Source of the DNA: Eurosta solidaginis
Taxonomy: Eukaryota > Arthropoda > Insecta > Diptera > Tephritidae
Reading direction: 5' to 3'
Assembly (NCBI RefSeq): GCF_040869045.1
Contig: NC_090319.1
Coordinates: forward strand, 362,655,739-362,719,738
DNA length: 64,000 nucleotides
The position numbers and the translations under genes are program-made. Within the stretch, counting starts at the first letter, position 1; the number at the start of each line of letters is the position of its first letter. Below are positions 45,468 to 58,026 of the stretch, one piece after another. The notes under the pieces are model-generated. The model saw only the letters and a list, made by a program, of their open reading frames with translations, was not told where the DNA came from and did no database searches.

Positions 45468-47337
45468 CTGACCTTGAGACCCCACATTCTTCAATTTTCC
45501 TTACAAAGCTCAGCCAAAGTGAGCGCACAAACCCTACCGCTTCGCTTATTCTTCGTACAATATAAATGTCGCCAACTCCTAACTCATCTTAAAGTTTGCT
45601 TGAAAAAAAGGTTAACCCATACATTCCGAGCGCAAAAAAATGGTATATGAACTTAATCAAAATTGGTTATGATATGTCGTAGGACTTTGAACTTTATGTG
45701 AGCTGAGGCATATCGTAATCGTTCTTAGGTTTAAATCAAAAATCAAACATTGGTCGGTTAAGCCTTTTCATAGGTTATTGCTCTATATGTAAATATAAAA
45801 AAAATCTTAAAACTGTAGCTCTAGCTCCAAAAAACACAAGCCGCACTGATAACAGACATACAGCCGTATGCGTAACAAGGCCTCAGGGACGTATGCATAA
45901 TGCATATGAATATGTTGTCACCACAGTTAGTTAGTCTTCTAATTTTTTTCCTCTATTCTAGTAGTTGCGTTGTTTAAGCACTGCAAACTTTTTGCATATG
46001 CATAGGCGCACTGGCATATACTAGACCCTCACCCATACACACATACACCTCGCGTTACATAAATAAGTCGGTTCAATATTTTTTCTCTCGATTATAGTTA
46101 CACTAACTTACTTATATATATCAGCCGACCGTTTACTAAATATGCTATTCGTGTTAGTACTAAGGCACTCACACATATACGCACATCCATGCACAACGAC
46201 ATCACTGCAAAACTTTGTCCTTTCAAAGACATGCATCAGCACTCAAAAGTATGCAAAGTTTTCGTTTTGTGTTGACAATTTTTTTGTGTGTGTGTTTTTT
46301 TGTGGCAAACACCTTTTCCAAGCGTTTGTTCACCTCCAAACTGACAAACAACAGCCTTTTACATACACTTACATGTTAACTTATAACCGCCTTATTAGTG
46401 CAGCAGCTTTGACATGACAGTTTATGATTTTAAAGCTTTCACATGCGGTTTAGTGTTGCCATTAGTTAGCATATAATCCTTAATTGGAGATATTCGAAAA
46501 CTTAGTTAAAGTATATGTGGTATTTGGTAAGATGTCTATGTTTAACGATCTAATTAATCTGAACTTACACTCAGATTGGGTTTGAACATTTCAGAGTGTA
46601 TGTTTAGTAAAGGATGTTATTTAAAAACAAGACTTGATTTGACATCATAACTTCATTGTTTCTATAAACGAAAAGTGTTTTATGTTTGGTTTTCTTAATG
46701 TTGAAAGATTTCTAAAAACACGGCCTCAAATTCGCATGATGGAAGTTTGGTGTCAGATGCATTTCCAATATGTCACATTAATTACTCAAGGTCTATAGAG
46801 CAGTGCGGGTCAAAAAACAACTTACAAATATCTGCTGATATATTTCACTCCCGTTTTATAATTTCCAGTTCTTTCAGATTATTGAAACGAAAAAGTTTGC
46901 CAACATAATGTTTTGATGTCAGTTTCGTGTATAATGTAAAATTTGACATAGTGAGAACCAAGTATTACTTTTAACTTTTCAACAAAAACGGCTGGGCATA
47001 AAATTTCAAAAGCGTTTTCCGTCCGTTTTGTCTAGAACCATTTTGACGAAAACAAGTATTTTCTCATTTTTATCCTCAAAGGAAAATTAATTTTTTCTTT
47101 ACAAGGGATATTTTGGGCTTTTCTGTGCGAGTTGCTTTTATGTATACGATTTTCTCGATCATAGGTCATACATTTTACTACTTTTGAACAAAATCACAAG
47201 GTCGAATAAATAAGTCACCATTTTCTGGAAAATAAGGATTTAAAATATACTTCACTGACTTCACTACAAACTTAACATTATTTGCGTTATTTGGCCATGC
47301 TATTCCAACATTCAGCTTGAATAAGTTACTTAACGTG
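45468..47337. other. Long stretch with no recognised feature
   Basis: The only longer frame, 46142-46417, has no domain. There is a TGTGTGTGTG run near 46287. No family was recognised. Confidence 0.4.
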
Positions 47338-47475
47338 AGACATGTCATACAAGCACATTCCAGGGTTACCCTAGGTTCATTTTCCTACATGGTGATTTTC
47401 CTTTACTTTGTCTCCACAGCTCTCAACTGAGTACATAATTTTCGGTTACACCCGAACTTAGCCTTCCTTACTTGT
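47338..47475 (+). mobile_element. DINE-like 3' end only
   Basis: Begins inside a central unit (TGTCATACAAGCACATTCC), then CTCTCAACTGAGTAC, the hairpin altered to TTTCGG-TTACAC-CCGAAC, and CTTCCTTACTTGTTT. The remainder of the element is absent. Confidence 0.8.
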
Positions 47476-48206
47476 TTGATTTACTTTTTGCTTTGCGTGA
47501 TGCATTTTATATAATATTTTTATAGGTTATGAAATCATCATCGTCCTTGTCGTCGTTAATGTCGTTTGTATTAGTACCCCCACAAAGCTATTAAGTGCAT
47601 TGGCAATAGCTCAGTTACGCCATCAATTCAAAACGGATGAAGATGACGATGTTGCTGCACTGTTGCCGTCATCTTGTCATAATGCAACCACTTTATACGT
47701 GCTTCTTTGGCGCCTCCGTTCATCGCTACAACCATTGTGGCCATAGTCACCATGTTCGCTAACCACCGGCTGCTGGTTGAGCGTGGTGAGCAACACATCG
47801 AGTAAGGTAGAGTGCATGCACTTCTTTGTCAAAAAGTTACGTATTTAAAATTGATAGCATGCGACAGAAATCCCTTCGAGAGTATGGGTTTTTCTTTTGA
47901 TTTCCTGCTTTCTTCGTTCGGCTGCGCGTAAAACAAGCTCTGTTACATCTATCGTTATTGTTAGTGTTTTTGTTTCTTTTTTTGTTCGCTTGAATTAAAT
48001 CAAATTGTTCGGAAGCTATAAAAAGCAATTGCTTGAAAGCGCTCAAGTAGTAGCTTCGAACAACGGAAAATATGCTCACATACATACATGAGGAACGTAC
48101 ATGATGAAAGGGTACGAGGGTATGCACAGGTAGATATTACGTACATATGTGACAATGAGAGATGACAATCTCGGAATGCTGAGCAGTTGTACATATTTTA
48201 AATACC
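47476..48206. other. Unassigned sequence with one less AT-rich island
   Basis: At about 47630-47820 base composition is more balanced. On the minus strand a short frame from about 47814 to 47677 reads MHSTLLDVLLTTLNQQPVV and onward to a stop. It is too short to call a gene, and no splice or domain evidence was found. Confidence 0.3.
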
Positions 48207-49652
48207 AACAAATAAGGAAGGCTAAGTTCGGGTGTAACCGAACATTACATACACAGCTGAGAACTTTGGAGACAAAATAAGGAAAATCACCATTTAGGAA
48301 AATCAACCTAGGGTAACCTTGGAATGTGTTTGTATGACATGGGTATCAAATGAAAGGTGTTAATGAGGGTTTTAAAAGGTAGTGGCCCTCAATTGTATAA
48401 GTGACGGCCAGGGTGACCCCGAACATTATCTGTCGGGTATCGCTAATTTATTTATATATATAATACCACAAATAGTATTCCCGCCATGATTCCAAGGGCT
48501 TTTGATTTCGCCCTGCAGAACTTTTCCATTTTCTTCTACCTAATATGGTAGTTGTTACACCCATTTTACAAAGTTTTTTCTAAAGTTATATTTTGCCTTA
48601 AAAACCAATCCAATCACCATGTTTCATAACTTTTTTCGTATTTGGTATAGAATTATGGCATTTTTCATTTATCAAAATTTTCGATATCGAAAAAGTGGGC
48701 GTGGTCATAGTCAGATTTCGCCCATTTTTAATACCAAGTTAAAGTGAGTTCGGATAAGTACGTGAACTAAGTTTAGTGAAGATATATCGATTTTTTCTCA
48801 AATTATCGTGTTAACGGCCGGGCGGAAGGACAGACGGTAGACTGTGTATAAGATCTGGGCACGGCTTCAACCGATATCGCCCATTTTCACAGAAAACAGT
48901 TATTGCCATAGAATATATGCCCTTACCCAATTTCACAAGGATTGGTAAATTTTTGTTCGAAATATGGCATTAAAATTATTCTAGACAAATTATATGAAAA
49001 AGGGCGGAGCCACGCCCATTTTTTAATTTTCTTTTATTTTTGTACTTTGTTGCACCATATCATTACTGGAGTTGAATGTTGACATAATTTACATATATAC
49101 TGTAAACATATTAAATTTTTTGTTAAAATTTGACTTAAAAAAAATTTTTTTAAGTGGGCGTGGTCGTTCTCCGATTTTGCTAATTTTTATTAAGCATACA
49201 TATAGTAATAGGAGTAACGCTCCTGCCAAATTTCATCACGATATCTTCAACGACTGCCAAATTACAGCTTGCGAAACTTTTAAATTACCTTCTTTTAAAA
49301 GTGGGCGGTGCCACGCCCATTGTCCAAAATTGTCTGTTCTGCGTCATAAGGTCAACCCACCAACCAAGTTTTATCGCTTTATCCGTATTTGGTAATGAAT
49401 TGTCGCACTTTTTCTGTTTTTCGAAATTGTCGATATCGAAAAAGTGGGCGTGGTTATAGTCCGATATCGTTCATTTTAAATAGCGAGATGAGTTACTCAA
49501 GTTATCGTGTTATTAGACAGACGGACGGACGGACATGGCTCAAACAAATTTTTTTAGACACTGATGATTTTGATATATGGAAGTCTATATCTATCTCGAT
49601 TCCTTTATACCTGTACAACCAACCGTTATCCAATCAAAGTTAATATACTATG
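48207..49652 (-). mobile_element. DINE-like element, one central unit, 5' terminus lost
   Basis: The plus strand starts ACAAATAAGGAAGGCTAAG and the hairpin GTTCGG/CCGAAC, then about one central unit (48310-48440), the body, and GACGGACGGACGGAC near 49520. It runs out at TTAATATACTATGTG, so the 5' subterminal repeat is missing. It is followed by a fragment of the CACTG element. Confidence 0.75.
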
Positions 49653-49689
49653 TGTGCAAAGCACGTTATGTATACAAATGACACACACA

Positions 49690-50046
49690 AAGTTAATCTG
49701 ACCAATTTTTCTGTTTAAAGAGAAATCTCTGTAATATCAACACCTACTATTACATTTTAACAGTTTTCATTGGCATATTTATGGCGACATTCATAATTGT
49801 TAATTTACAATCATGTCAATAGATCAAAGCCTTGAAAAAGCAATATCAGAATCTTGAGAAACAAGTTTTATTTATATTTATTGAATAGAGGCGTAGCTTA
49901 TATTTGGTTAACTTTTTTTGTTGATTTTACAGTTAAAGCGCATAACTCAAATCAAAAATATGCCCGTGGTTACGATATATTGCAATTTACAGAAAGATCG
50001 GTGTAATTGGCCCGTTGGTTGATTTTACCACTTTTTTCTTTCAGTG
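49690..50046. mobile_element. CACTG-ended DNA transposon, right-hand part
   Basis: Resembles 35320-36750: GTTAATCTGACCAATTTTTC then TGTAATATCAACACC, and the end TTGATTTTACCACTTTTTTC then TTTCAGTG at 50046. The left end is missing. Confidence 0.5.
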
Positions 50047-51540
50047 TACTATAAGCTGTCAAACCTGGTTTGTTACTTTTCCGCAGAACTGTGCTGATAG
50101 AAATACCCTATGAATATAAGCCGATGAAGTAAATATGCGATCAGTAAAATATTTAGCTTCTGATGGAGCGCTGTAAACATGAAGGGATTTGGGAATCGCT
50201 ACTCTAAAGTAGCCACCCTTAGCTCTTCTTCTTTAACACTACCTGCTTTTTTTTTTTTTTGCACATTTCTAGGAACACTTCGCCCCTTAGACGTACGTTG
50301 TGAAAACCCAGTATGCCATTTGTAAATATTTTCCCAAATCCGTCTATTTTTTCTTGTGGATCTTCGTCTATCCTTGGGGCCTTATTTTACCTTAAACTCT
50401 TGCACTGTCCTTACTGCGTGGGGAGGAAGAAGTGCACGTACAATGTTTTCCATTGCGACTATATCGAGCTGCGCCGTCGGCATTCTAGCCAAAACATTTT
50501 TAATAATCTTCCTGAAGCTCCTTCCGTTTCCGCTTCTTGCTGTTCATAATAGCGGTATCAAAATGCTCTTTCTGATTTATGTATAAATGACTCTAATGCG
50601 ATAATACCTTGTTACTACATTGTCAGGGCTGATATATGTAATATAGCGAAAATTTAGAAAAAAAATTGAACTGGGAGTAGACAATAAGTCGACCAAAACC
50701 GATCAACTTTAATAAAATTTGGTAACAACATTGTTTTTAAGACAGCAGCTGTTCTATAGCACCCCATAGAAGACTATATTTGCACTCTTGATGGTATCGT
50801 AGCGCTGACCGTGGTCCACAGTGTATAGTTTTTGATTGTCGATAAATTAAAATAATTAATATAGTGTACAGTAATGAATATTACAGCTTAAGTTAAGAAT
50901 ATCGGTTAAATTGAGTTTAACATTTTTTTAATATTTAATCTTTTAGAGTTCTTTTACGTTCAGAAATTTTATTTTTATATCCACCTATCCTAACACAAAG
51001 GTCGTAACTTCAAAGTTTTGTTAACAGTTTGTATCTCAGCGAAGTCGATAATTTAAAAACAAAATTTTACTATTAACATTTACGTAACGAAATCTATGTA
51101 AACTAATTTCGAAACGTATTCAAGAAATTTTAAAAAATTTTAAACTTTCAAAAAAGTTTACAAATTCTTATTTAATATTTTGGTAAAGGTTCGCGTATTC
51201 AATTTTTTACTCCAATTTATTTAAGTCTGACAAATTGGATGAACCTCAGAATTAGCATTGATTTTTGCAACTTTCTTATCTGAAGGGTGTGTTAGATTTT
51301 CTCCATACAAAATGTGAAACATTTTTTGTATTAACTAAATTCAGACTGCTTTGGGTAATCTGAACCTTAGAAAAGTTTACGAGCTATCTGTCCGAATAAT
51401 GGTTTTTATTTAATTAAAAAACAATTTATTTAATTAAATTAATTAAACAAATTTTTAATTTATAACAACTTGCTGAAGAAAAGTGTTTAAAATGTTTCAT
51501 AACCTCACTTAAAAACAGCGATGTTCACCGTATCCTTCGT
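50047..51540. other. Unrecognised sequence
   Basis: Overlapping frames at 50313-50586 have no recognised domain on either strand. The rest is AT-rich. Confidence 0.4.
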
Positions 51541-51700
51541 ATGGCAGGTATATAAATTTGCTACCGATAACAGAGGTTATCAAGTGCGTTACAAATTTTG
51601 TACCGATTAGCTATCGGTTATTTATCGAAAAATTATCTATCTGTTATCGAACAGAGACCAATTTGCTATCGAAAAACTATCGGTAAGTTATCAAAAACTT
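51541..51700. repeat. TATCG-type short repeat tract
   Basis: CTACCGATAACAG, GATTAGCTATCGGTTATTTATC, AAAATTATC and GCTATCGAAAAACTATCGG share the vocabulary of 1135-1790 and 32700-32815. Confidence 0.5.
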
Positions 51701-51771
51701 GTAGATGGGGAAATTTTAGAATAGCACATCCTTCATCAAAAAAAAGGTTTCTTCAGGGTGAAAGAGGGGGC

Positions 51772-51860
51772 TTCCTTGATCAAAAATATGTATAACTTAA
51801 AGTGCGCAAACTTATAGTTTAAACCGTATTTGTTGTTAAAGTTTGCAAATTTAGCAAATT
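51772..51860 (+). repeat. Short dispersed repeat, inverse of 60040-60130
   Basis: AAAATATGTATAACTTAAAG, GCAAACTTATAGTTTAAAC and TTGTTGTTAAAGTTTGC match the reverse complement of 60040-60130 with few differences. Confidence 0.7.
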
Positions 51861-51963
51861 TTTATACCACTTGCACATCTTTTAACAACTTTATCCACAT
51901 ACACGTCTATATAAATTGGCAACGATACACTTAAATTGCATTTTGTATATTTCGCATTATTTT

Positions 51964-53621
51964 TATACTCCGCTGAGCAGAGCTCACTGAGTATATTAAT
52001 TTTGTTCGCATAACGGTAATCCGTAAAGGCATAAACTAATCGAGATAGATTTTGACTTCAAAATGATCTGGGCGAAAAAAGAAATTCATTTAGCCATGTC
52101 CGTCCGTCCATCCGTCTGTCCGTAACACGATAACTTGAGTAAATTTTGAGATATCTTGATAAAATTTCGTATGTAGGTTCGCGGGCACTCATACCAGATC
52201 GCTATTTAAAATGAACGAAATCGGAATACAACCACACCCACTTTTTATATATCGAAAATTTCGAAAAACCGAAAAAGTGCTATAATTCATTACCAAAGAC
52301 GGATAAAGCGATGAAACTTGGTAGGTGGGTTGAACTTATGGCGCAGAATAGAAAATTGGTAAAATTTTGCACAAGGCGCGTGGCACCGCCCACTTTTAAA
52401 AGAAGGTAATTTAAAAGTTTTGCAAGCTGTAATTTGGTAGTCATTGAAGATATCATCATGAAATTTGGCAGCAACGTTACTCCTATTACTATATGTGTGC
52501 TAAATAAAAATTTGCTAAATCGGATGACGAACATATTTTAAGTCAAATTTTAACAAACAATTTAAAATCTTTACAGTATATAAGTAAATTATGTCAACAT
52601 TCAACTCCAGTAATGATATGGTGCAACAAAATATAAAAATAAAAGAAAATTTCAAAATGGGCATGGCTCCGCCCATTTTTATTTAATTTTTCTAGAAGAC
52701 TTTTAATGCCATAAGTCGAACAAAAATATACCAATCCTTGTGAAATTTGGTAGGGGCATAGATTCTATGACGGTAACTGTTTTCTGTGGAAATGGGCGAA
52801 ATCGGTTAAAGTCACGCCCAGTTTTTATACACAGTCCACCGTCTGTCCTTCCGCTCGGTCCATAACACGATAACTTGAGCAAAAATCGATATATCTTTAC
52901 TAAACTCAGGTCACCTAATTATCTGAACTCACTTTGTATTGGCAAAAAATGGCCGAAATCCGACTATGACCACGCCCACTTTTTCGATATCGAAAATTAC
53001 GAAAATCAAAAAAAAATGCCATAATTCTATACCAAATACGAAAAAAGGGATGAAACATGGTAATTGTATTGGTTTATTGACGCAAAATATAACTTTAGAA
53101 AAAAAACTTTGTAAAATGGGTGTGGCACCTTCCATATTAAGTAAAATAAAATGAAAAAGTTCTGCAGGGCGAGATCAAAAACCCTTGGAATCTTGGCAGG
53201 AATACTGTTCGTGGTATTATATATATAAATAAATTAGGGGTACCCGACGATGATGGTCTGGGTCACCCTGGTCCACATTTTGGTCGATATCTCGAAAACG
53301 CCTTCACATATACAACTTCCCTTTTAAAACCCTCATTAATACCTTTAGTTTGATAACCATATCGAACAAACACATTCTAGAGTCACCCCGGTCCACCTTT
53401 ATGACGATATCCCGAAATGGTGTCCGCCTATAGAACTATGGCCCACTCCCTTTTAAAGTACTCTTTAATACCTTCCGTTTGATACCCATGCCATGCAAAC
53501 ACATTCCAGGGTTACCCTAGGTTCATATTCCTATATGGTGGTTTTCCCTTATTTTGTCTCCAAAGCTCTCAGCTGTGTATGTAATGTTCGGTTACATCCG
53601 AACTTAGCCTTCCTTACTTGT
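51964..53621 (+). mobile_element. DINE-1/Helentron-like element, about 2 central units
   Basis: 5' end TATACTCCGCTGAGCAGAGC, GTCCGTCCATCCGTC block, CCACGCCCAC phrases, two central units (about 53325-53545), and 3' hairpin GTTCGG-TTACAT-CCGAAC then CTTCCTTACTTGT. The 5' subterminal repeat has changed as in 14144-15948 (CTCCGCTGAG), suggesting these two copies are one subfamily. Confidence 0.75.
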
Positions 53622-53800
53622 AACATTTACCACCTTTCAGTTTATAAAGAAAAAGAAACTATATATTTTCACGGATTGTTGGTATATTTAGTAGCCTCAT
53701 TTAATTTCACGGGCCAACACCGGCTTCGCGAACCACAGTATTTCTGAGTAGAACACCCTTCGGTGCAGGCGGACCTTGGTCGTGCTTATAAAAAATAACC

Positions 53801-54018
53801 CTTATAGGTATTTGATACATTTGAATGCAACACTGATAAATATATGTAAATGCAGGACTGAATTTGACCTTTGCTTTTGCATATGTTTTGTCTGTCGGCG
53901 GCCGATATTTCGCCTGCGCGCTATAATTTACTTTTGACTCATAAATTACATAAAATTAAATAGTTATCAAATTTGTATTGTAAGTTTCTAATAATAAATA
54001 AATTCGAAATTATAACAG
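53801..54018 (+). mobile_element. 5' LTR of the Ty3/gypsy element
   Basis: About 218 bp matching the split 3' LTR at 58027-58075 plus 59615-59790: TTGATACATTTGAATGCAAC, CTTTGCTTTTGCATATG, CGATATTTCGCCTG, TAAATTACATAAAATTAAAT and the end AAATTATAACA. The LTRs differ at many positions, so the insertion is old. A putative primer-binding site TGGCGACGAG follows at 54024. Confidence 0.7.
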
Positions 54019-54205
54019 TTTTCTGGCGACGAGAAAAAAAAGAAAGAAACTTTAAAGTTAACTTATTAGCAAACGCGGCATCGTAATGGAAGTAGCAATT
54101 GAGAAGCTGCTAAAGTAATAGCAGGACTTCTTAGTGGATGTGTTGAGTAAAAATAGGTCGTGGATGGTCGTACAATTGGAATAACAAAAAACGAGTGTAG
54201 CGAAG

Positions 54206-55140
54206 TTGCAAGAAAATGCACGTGCGCCAACCATAACCTCAACACCTAACATAGCGGTACCAGCATTTCCACTTTTCGTACATACAAAGCAACGTTTTGA
54301 GTCACATATAGCGAAATTAACGCAGCATTTTGAAGCATATGCGGTTATAAAGTCAGAGCAAAAGCGAGCTTTTTTACTCTCGTGGATCGGAGCAGAATGC
54401 TACGAACTTCTAACCAAGTTGTTTGGGACAGAAGACATTCAAAAGCAGACTTTTGAATGCATCGTAACAAAGTTGTCTACGCATTATAAAGAAAATGTCG
54501 TCGAAAATGAAGCCAAACCAAAAATATGCACATTGGGTTGCAGAACTACGAAGAGTAGCGCGGAACTGTAGATTCGTGTGTAGCAATGATAATTGCAAAA
54601 CAGTCTTTGTAGACGACCTTCTTCGAGATATTCTAATCTTGAATTCGCCACACGAACCTGTACGCACAGCTGCGCTGCAAAAGCCTAATCCGTAACTTGC
54701 AGATGTTTTAGCTATTGCTGAAAGCTATGAGACAACTCAGTCTATGAAAAAGCGCCTGTCAAACGATAAAGCAGATCGTAGCGAAGTGTTTTTGATAAAG
54801 TCACGCCAGACTGAAAAAAAAATCCAACAAAAGCGATACAAAAAAGCAAAACACAACCAGTGATAACCTCCTACAGTCGTGTTCGGGTTGTGGAAAACAT
54901 CATCCAAGAAGACAATGTAAATTTCGTAATGAAAAGTGCCGAAAATGTAATCGTTTTGGTCATATTGCGCCAGTGTGTAAATCACAAGCGGCGTCTAGTA
55001 ATGACAGCAAAAAGAAAGAAAGTCAGTCACAAGCAAACGGCAACAATAATAACCAGCAAAAAGTTTCAACTGTGGAGTTTATTGCTTCTATTACCAGCAC
55101 CGGCGCAAATAAGGTAGGAAATAAATATTTGGTTGATATT
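54206..55140 (+). pseudogene. Ty3/gypsy Gag: capsid remnant and two zinc knuckles, frameshifted
   Basis: The capsid-like part (54206-54571) contains SHIAKLTQHFEAYAVIK and RAFLLSWIGAECYELL, typical of Mag/K02A2.6-type Gag. It shifts frame to ELRRVARNCRFV (54495-54695), meets a stop, and continues. A further shift leads to the nucleocapsid with [13 protein letters not shown] (54880-54918, spacing CX2CX3HX4C) and the canonical [14 protein letters not shown] (CX2CX4HX4C). The knuckles package RNA in active elements. This Gag cannot be made as one protein. Confidence 0.8.
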
Positions 55141-55557
55141 TAGGTAAATGATGTGCCAGTCAAATTTCTAATGGATACGGGTGCCACTTGCTCTGTAATT
55201 GGCGCATATGTATACAAAAATATCGGGAAGCCGGGTCTGAACCCATATCCAGCTGGCAAGCTTATCGCTTATGGAGGCAGCTCCGTAAGTACATTAGGAA
55301 CTGTCGACGTCACTATTAGTCACGGGTGCATCAAACGATTATGTAAACTTGTTGTAGCTGATTTGCAAAATAATAGTGAAATTCTTGGAACTGATTTGTT
55401 GGAACAATTAGGTTTATGTACATGCCAAACGGGTCTTGTGAATACGGTATCACCAAGTAGTAACGAAAACATTGAAATTATGTTGCAGAAATTCGCACCA
55501 GTGTTTGAAAACACATTGGGCTACTGCACTACTACAAAAAAGCTGCGCTACATTTAA
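55141..55557 (+). pseudogene. Ty3/gypsy protease region
   Basis: VPVKFLMDTGATCSVIG carries the DTGA active site of the retroviral-type aspartic protease, and ILGTDLLEQLGL its C-terminal ILG loop. It lies in the same frame as the zinc knuckles but is separated by a stop at 55141 (KYLVDI-stop-VNDVPV, likely a changed Glu codon). A stop at 55555 ends the frame before RT. Confidence 0.8.
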
Positions 55558-55610
55558 AACCAAATGCATCACTAATATATTTTACGTCAAGGCCTATACC
55601 CTTCGCACAA

Positions 55611-57040
55611 ATGACGGAGTTTAAAATAAAAGCACAGCGTCTGACGGACCAGGGCATATGGAAGCCAATTACATTCAGCAACTGGACTGCAACTATAGTG
55701 GTAGTCCCCAAAAACGACGGCCTGCTAAGAATATGTGGTGATTTTAAAGCTGTTAATGCACAACTTGAGGGGGATCAATACCCGATACCGTGCATTGAAG
55801 AAATGTGCCACAAATTGATCTCTCAGATGCATACTTGCAAATTGGGCTGACCGAAGAGGCTAAGCAATTAATGGTTGTCAATACACCATTAGGATTGTTC
55901 CAATATCAACGACTAACGATTGGCATAGCAAGCGCTCCCGCTCTTTTTCAGAAGCTATTGGAACAGATTATAGCAGACATCCAATTGTGTATTAATTACC
56001 TAGACTATATATTAGTATCGGGAAAGTCAGACCAAGATTTATTGAACAATTTACAAGCTGTTTTCGAAAAACTACAAAATTCAGGATTTAAATACCGCCG
56101 ATCCAAGTGTTCTTTTATGCAGCGCCGGGTGGAGTACTTAGACTTTGTTTTGAATGCAGCAGGATGTACTCCTGCCCCAACTAAGGTTGTAGCAATAAAT
56201 GAAATGCAACGGCCCAACAATTTGAAAGATCTGCAAGCATTCTTAGGTAAAATTTATTACTATCATGCATTTATACTCAATTTTTCAGATAAAGCAGAGC
56301 CGCTTAATAGACTTAGCCGGCAGAATGTACCATTTCAGTGGGGAGAGGAGCAGGAAAAGGCTTTTTTAGCTCTTAAGCGCCAGATCAGTACAGCACCGTT
56401 GCTAACGCACTTCGACGACAAGTTGCCTGTTATTCTGGCAAATGATGCCTCTGTACACGGAATAGGAGTAATTATATCGCACCGCATGCCTGACGGCTCA
56501 GAGAAGCCTATTGCCTTCGCATCGAAAACGCTTGACCAGCACCGAAAACTTTACAGCAAAATAGAAAAGGAAGGGCTTTGTATTATATTTGGTGTGAAGA
56601 AGTTCCACCAGTTTCTCTTTGGCCGCAAGTTCCCTCTAATCACTGACCACAAGCCCCTGGTGTCGATATTCAGTCCGGATAAGCAACTACCAGCGATGAT
56701 GATACAATGCCTACAGCACTGGGCATTGCTTCTGATGTCTTATATTTACGAAATACGATACAGACCAACAGATCAGCATGGTAAAACAGATTGGCTCTCA
56801 CGCCTTCCAATGGAACCCGACGAAGAGTTTGATCGGAGCGAGGTATGCATGCAAGTGGAAGTACAAGCCGAGCTCACTTCATCTCCGCTTAACGTAAACC
56901 ATATAGCCAGGTTGACAGCGAAGGACCTCGTTCTCAACCAAGTGTGTCATTTTATATCAAATGGATTGCCTGAAAGGCTTCCTGCAAAACACCGTGACCT
57001 CCAGCCATATTTTTCGCGCAGACATGCACTCAGTTTTTAA
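55611..57040 (+). pseudogene. Ty3/gypsy reverse transcriptase and RNase H, catalytic Asp lost
   Basis: The first part (55611-55850) has WTATIVVVPKNDG and RICGDFKAVNAQ. It shifts frame near 55840 into a 411-codon frame from 55805 with IDLSDAYLQI, FQYQRLTIGIASAPALFQ, then CINYLDYILVSG. The box that should be YLDD or FVDD is YLDY (Tyr codon at 56006-56008), so polymerase activity is lost. The connection and RNase H follow (ILANDASVHGIG, AFASKTLDQH, KFPLITDHKPL, YRPTDQHGKTDWLSRLP). Order RT, RH, IN identifies Ty3/gypsy. Confidence 0.9.
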
Positions 57041-58025
57041 ATGCGGGTCATAGTTCTAGCGACAGAGTATACTTGGGTCATATTACCAGCGTCAGCACGA
57101 GAAGCCGTCCTTGAACTGTTACATGAAGGGCACTGGGACATGACGCGAATGAAACAGATGGCGCGCCAATACTGCTGGTGGCCCTCAATGGATAAGCATA
57201 TTGAAGAGCGTGTTTCACAATGCGATGTATGTCAGCAACAAAGTACATCGTCACCAACTCGCGGATATACCAATTGGCCTACGCCCGAACGCCCTTGGCA
57301 GCGTATGCAACTGGACTTTGTAGGTCCGTTCCAAAATGCTACTTGGCTCATTTGCATTGATGTCAAACGTTACCGCTCAATCGACAATCGATGCATTGAA
57401 AACAATATTTTCCATAGAAGGTCTACCTGATACTATTGTCTCAGATAACGGGCGTCAATTCACAGCGACAAAATTTAAGACTTTCTGCAAAAGTAATGGC
57501 ATTACTCATCTAACAACGGCACCGCTCCATCCGGCATCGAACGGTGAGGCAGAACGATTTGTTCGTACTTTTAAGCAGGCGTTCAAGAAAGCAATAGCAG
57601 ATGGTAAAAATCATTTAGACTCCTTATTAACTATTCTCAGTACTTACAGAACTTGTCCCAGTAACAATAATTCGCCTGCAGAGCTGCTACATGGGCGGCA
57701 ACCAAAGACATTACTGGCTCGGATTGTACCCGGATCCACTCAAACGGCTACTGCTCGTTCCAAAGCAATGTATCCAGTTTCGGCGATCGTTTATGCTAAA
57801 AATTATGCACGTGGTCCACCTTGGAGTCCTGGTATTATCCAGAGTAGACACGGTAACATGATGTATGGCGTGAGAACGGATCAAGGTATAGTTCGTCGTC
57901 ACTGTAACCAGTTGAAGAAGTGCAGTTCAAACCGCACGCCAACTAGTGATGACGAACCAGATGAGATAACAGCTCCGATGATTAGGTCTGGCCGTCTAAC
58001 CCGACCCACAGAGGTTTCTGAATAA
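57041..58025 (+). pseudogene. Ty3/gypsy integrase, one frameshift
   Basis: The zinc-binding N-terminus is LLHEGHWDMTRMKQMARQY and CDVCQQQ. The core has MQLDFVGPF (first Asp), then after a frameshift near 57345-57400 TIVSDNGRQFTA (second Asp) and PASNGEAERFVRTFKQAF (Glu), so the DDE triad is present but split between frames. The C-terminus AKNYARGPPWSPGIIQSR and RRHCNQLKK resembles the GPY/F module of Mag/K02A2.6-like elements. The frame ends at 58025, just before the 3' LTR. Confidence 0.88.
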
Positions 58026-58026
58026 G

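Noticed and set aside
54206..58025. A functional endogenous retrovirus (errantivirus)
   Set aside because: No envelope frame lies after integrase. Several frameshifts and stops, and the lost RT catalytic Asp, mark it as a decayed Ty3/gypsy retrotransposon.
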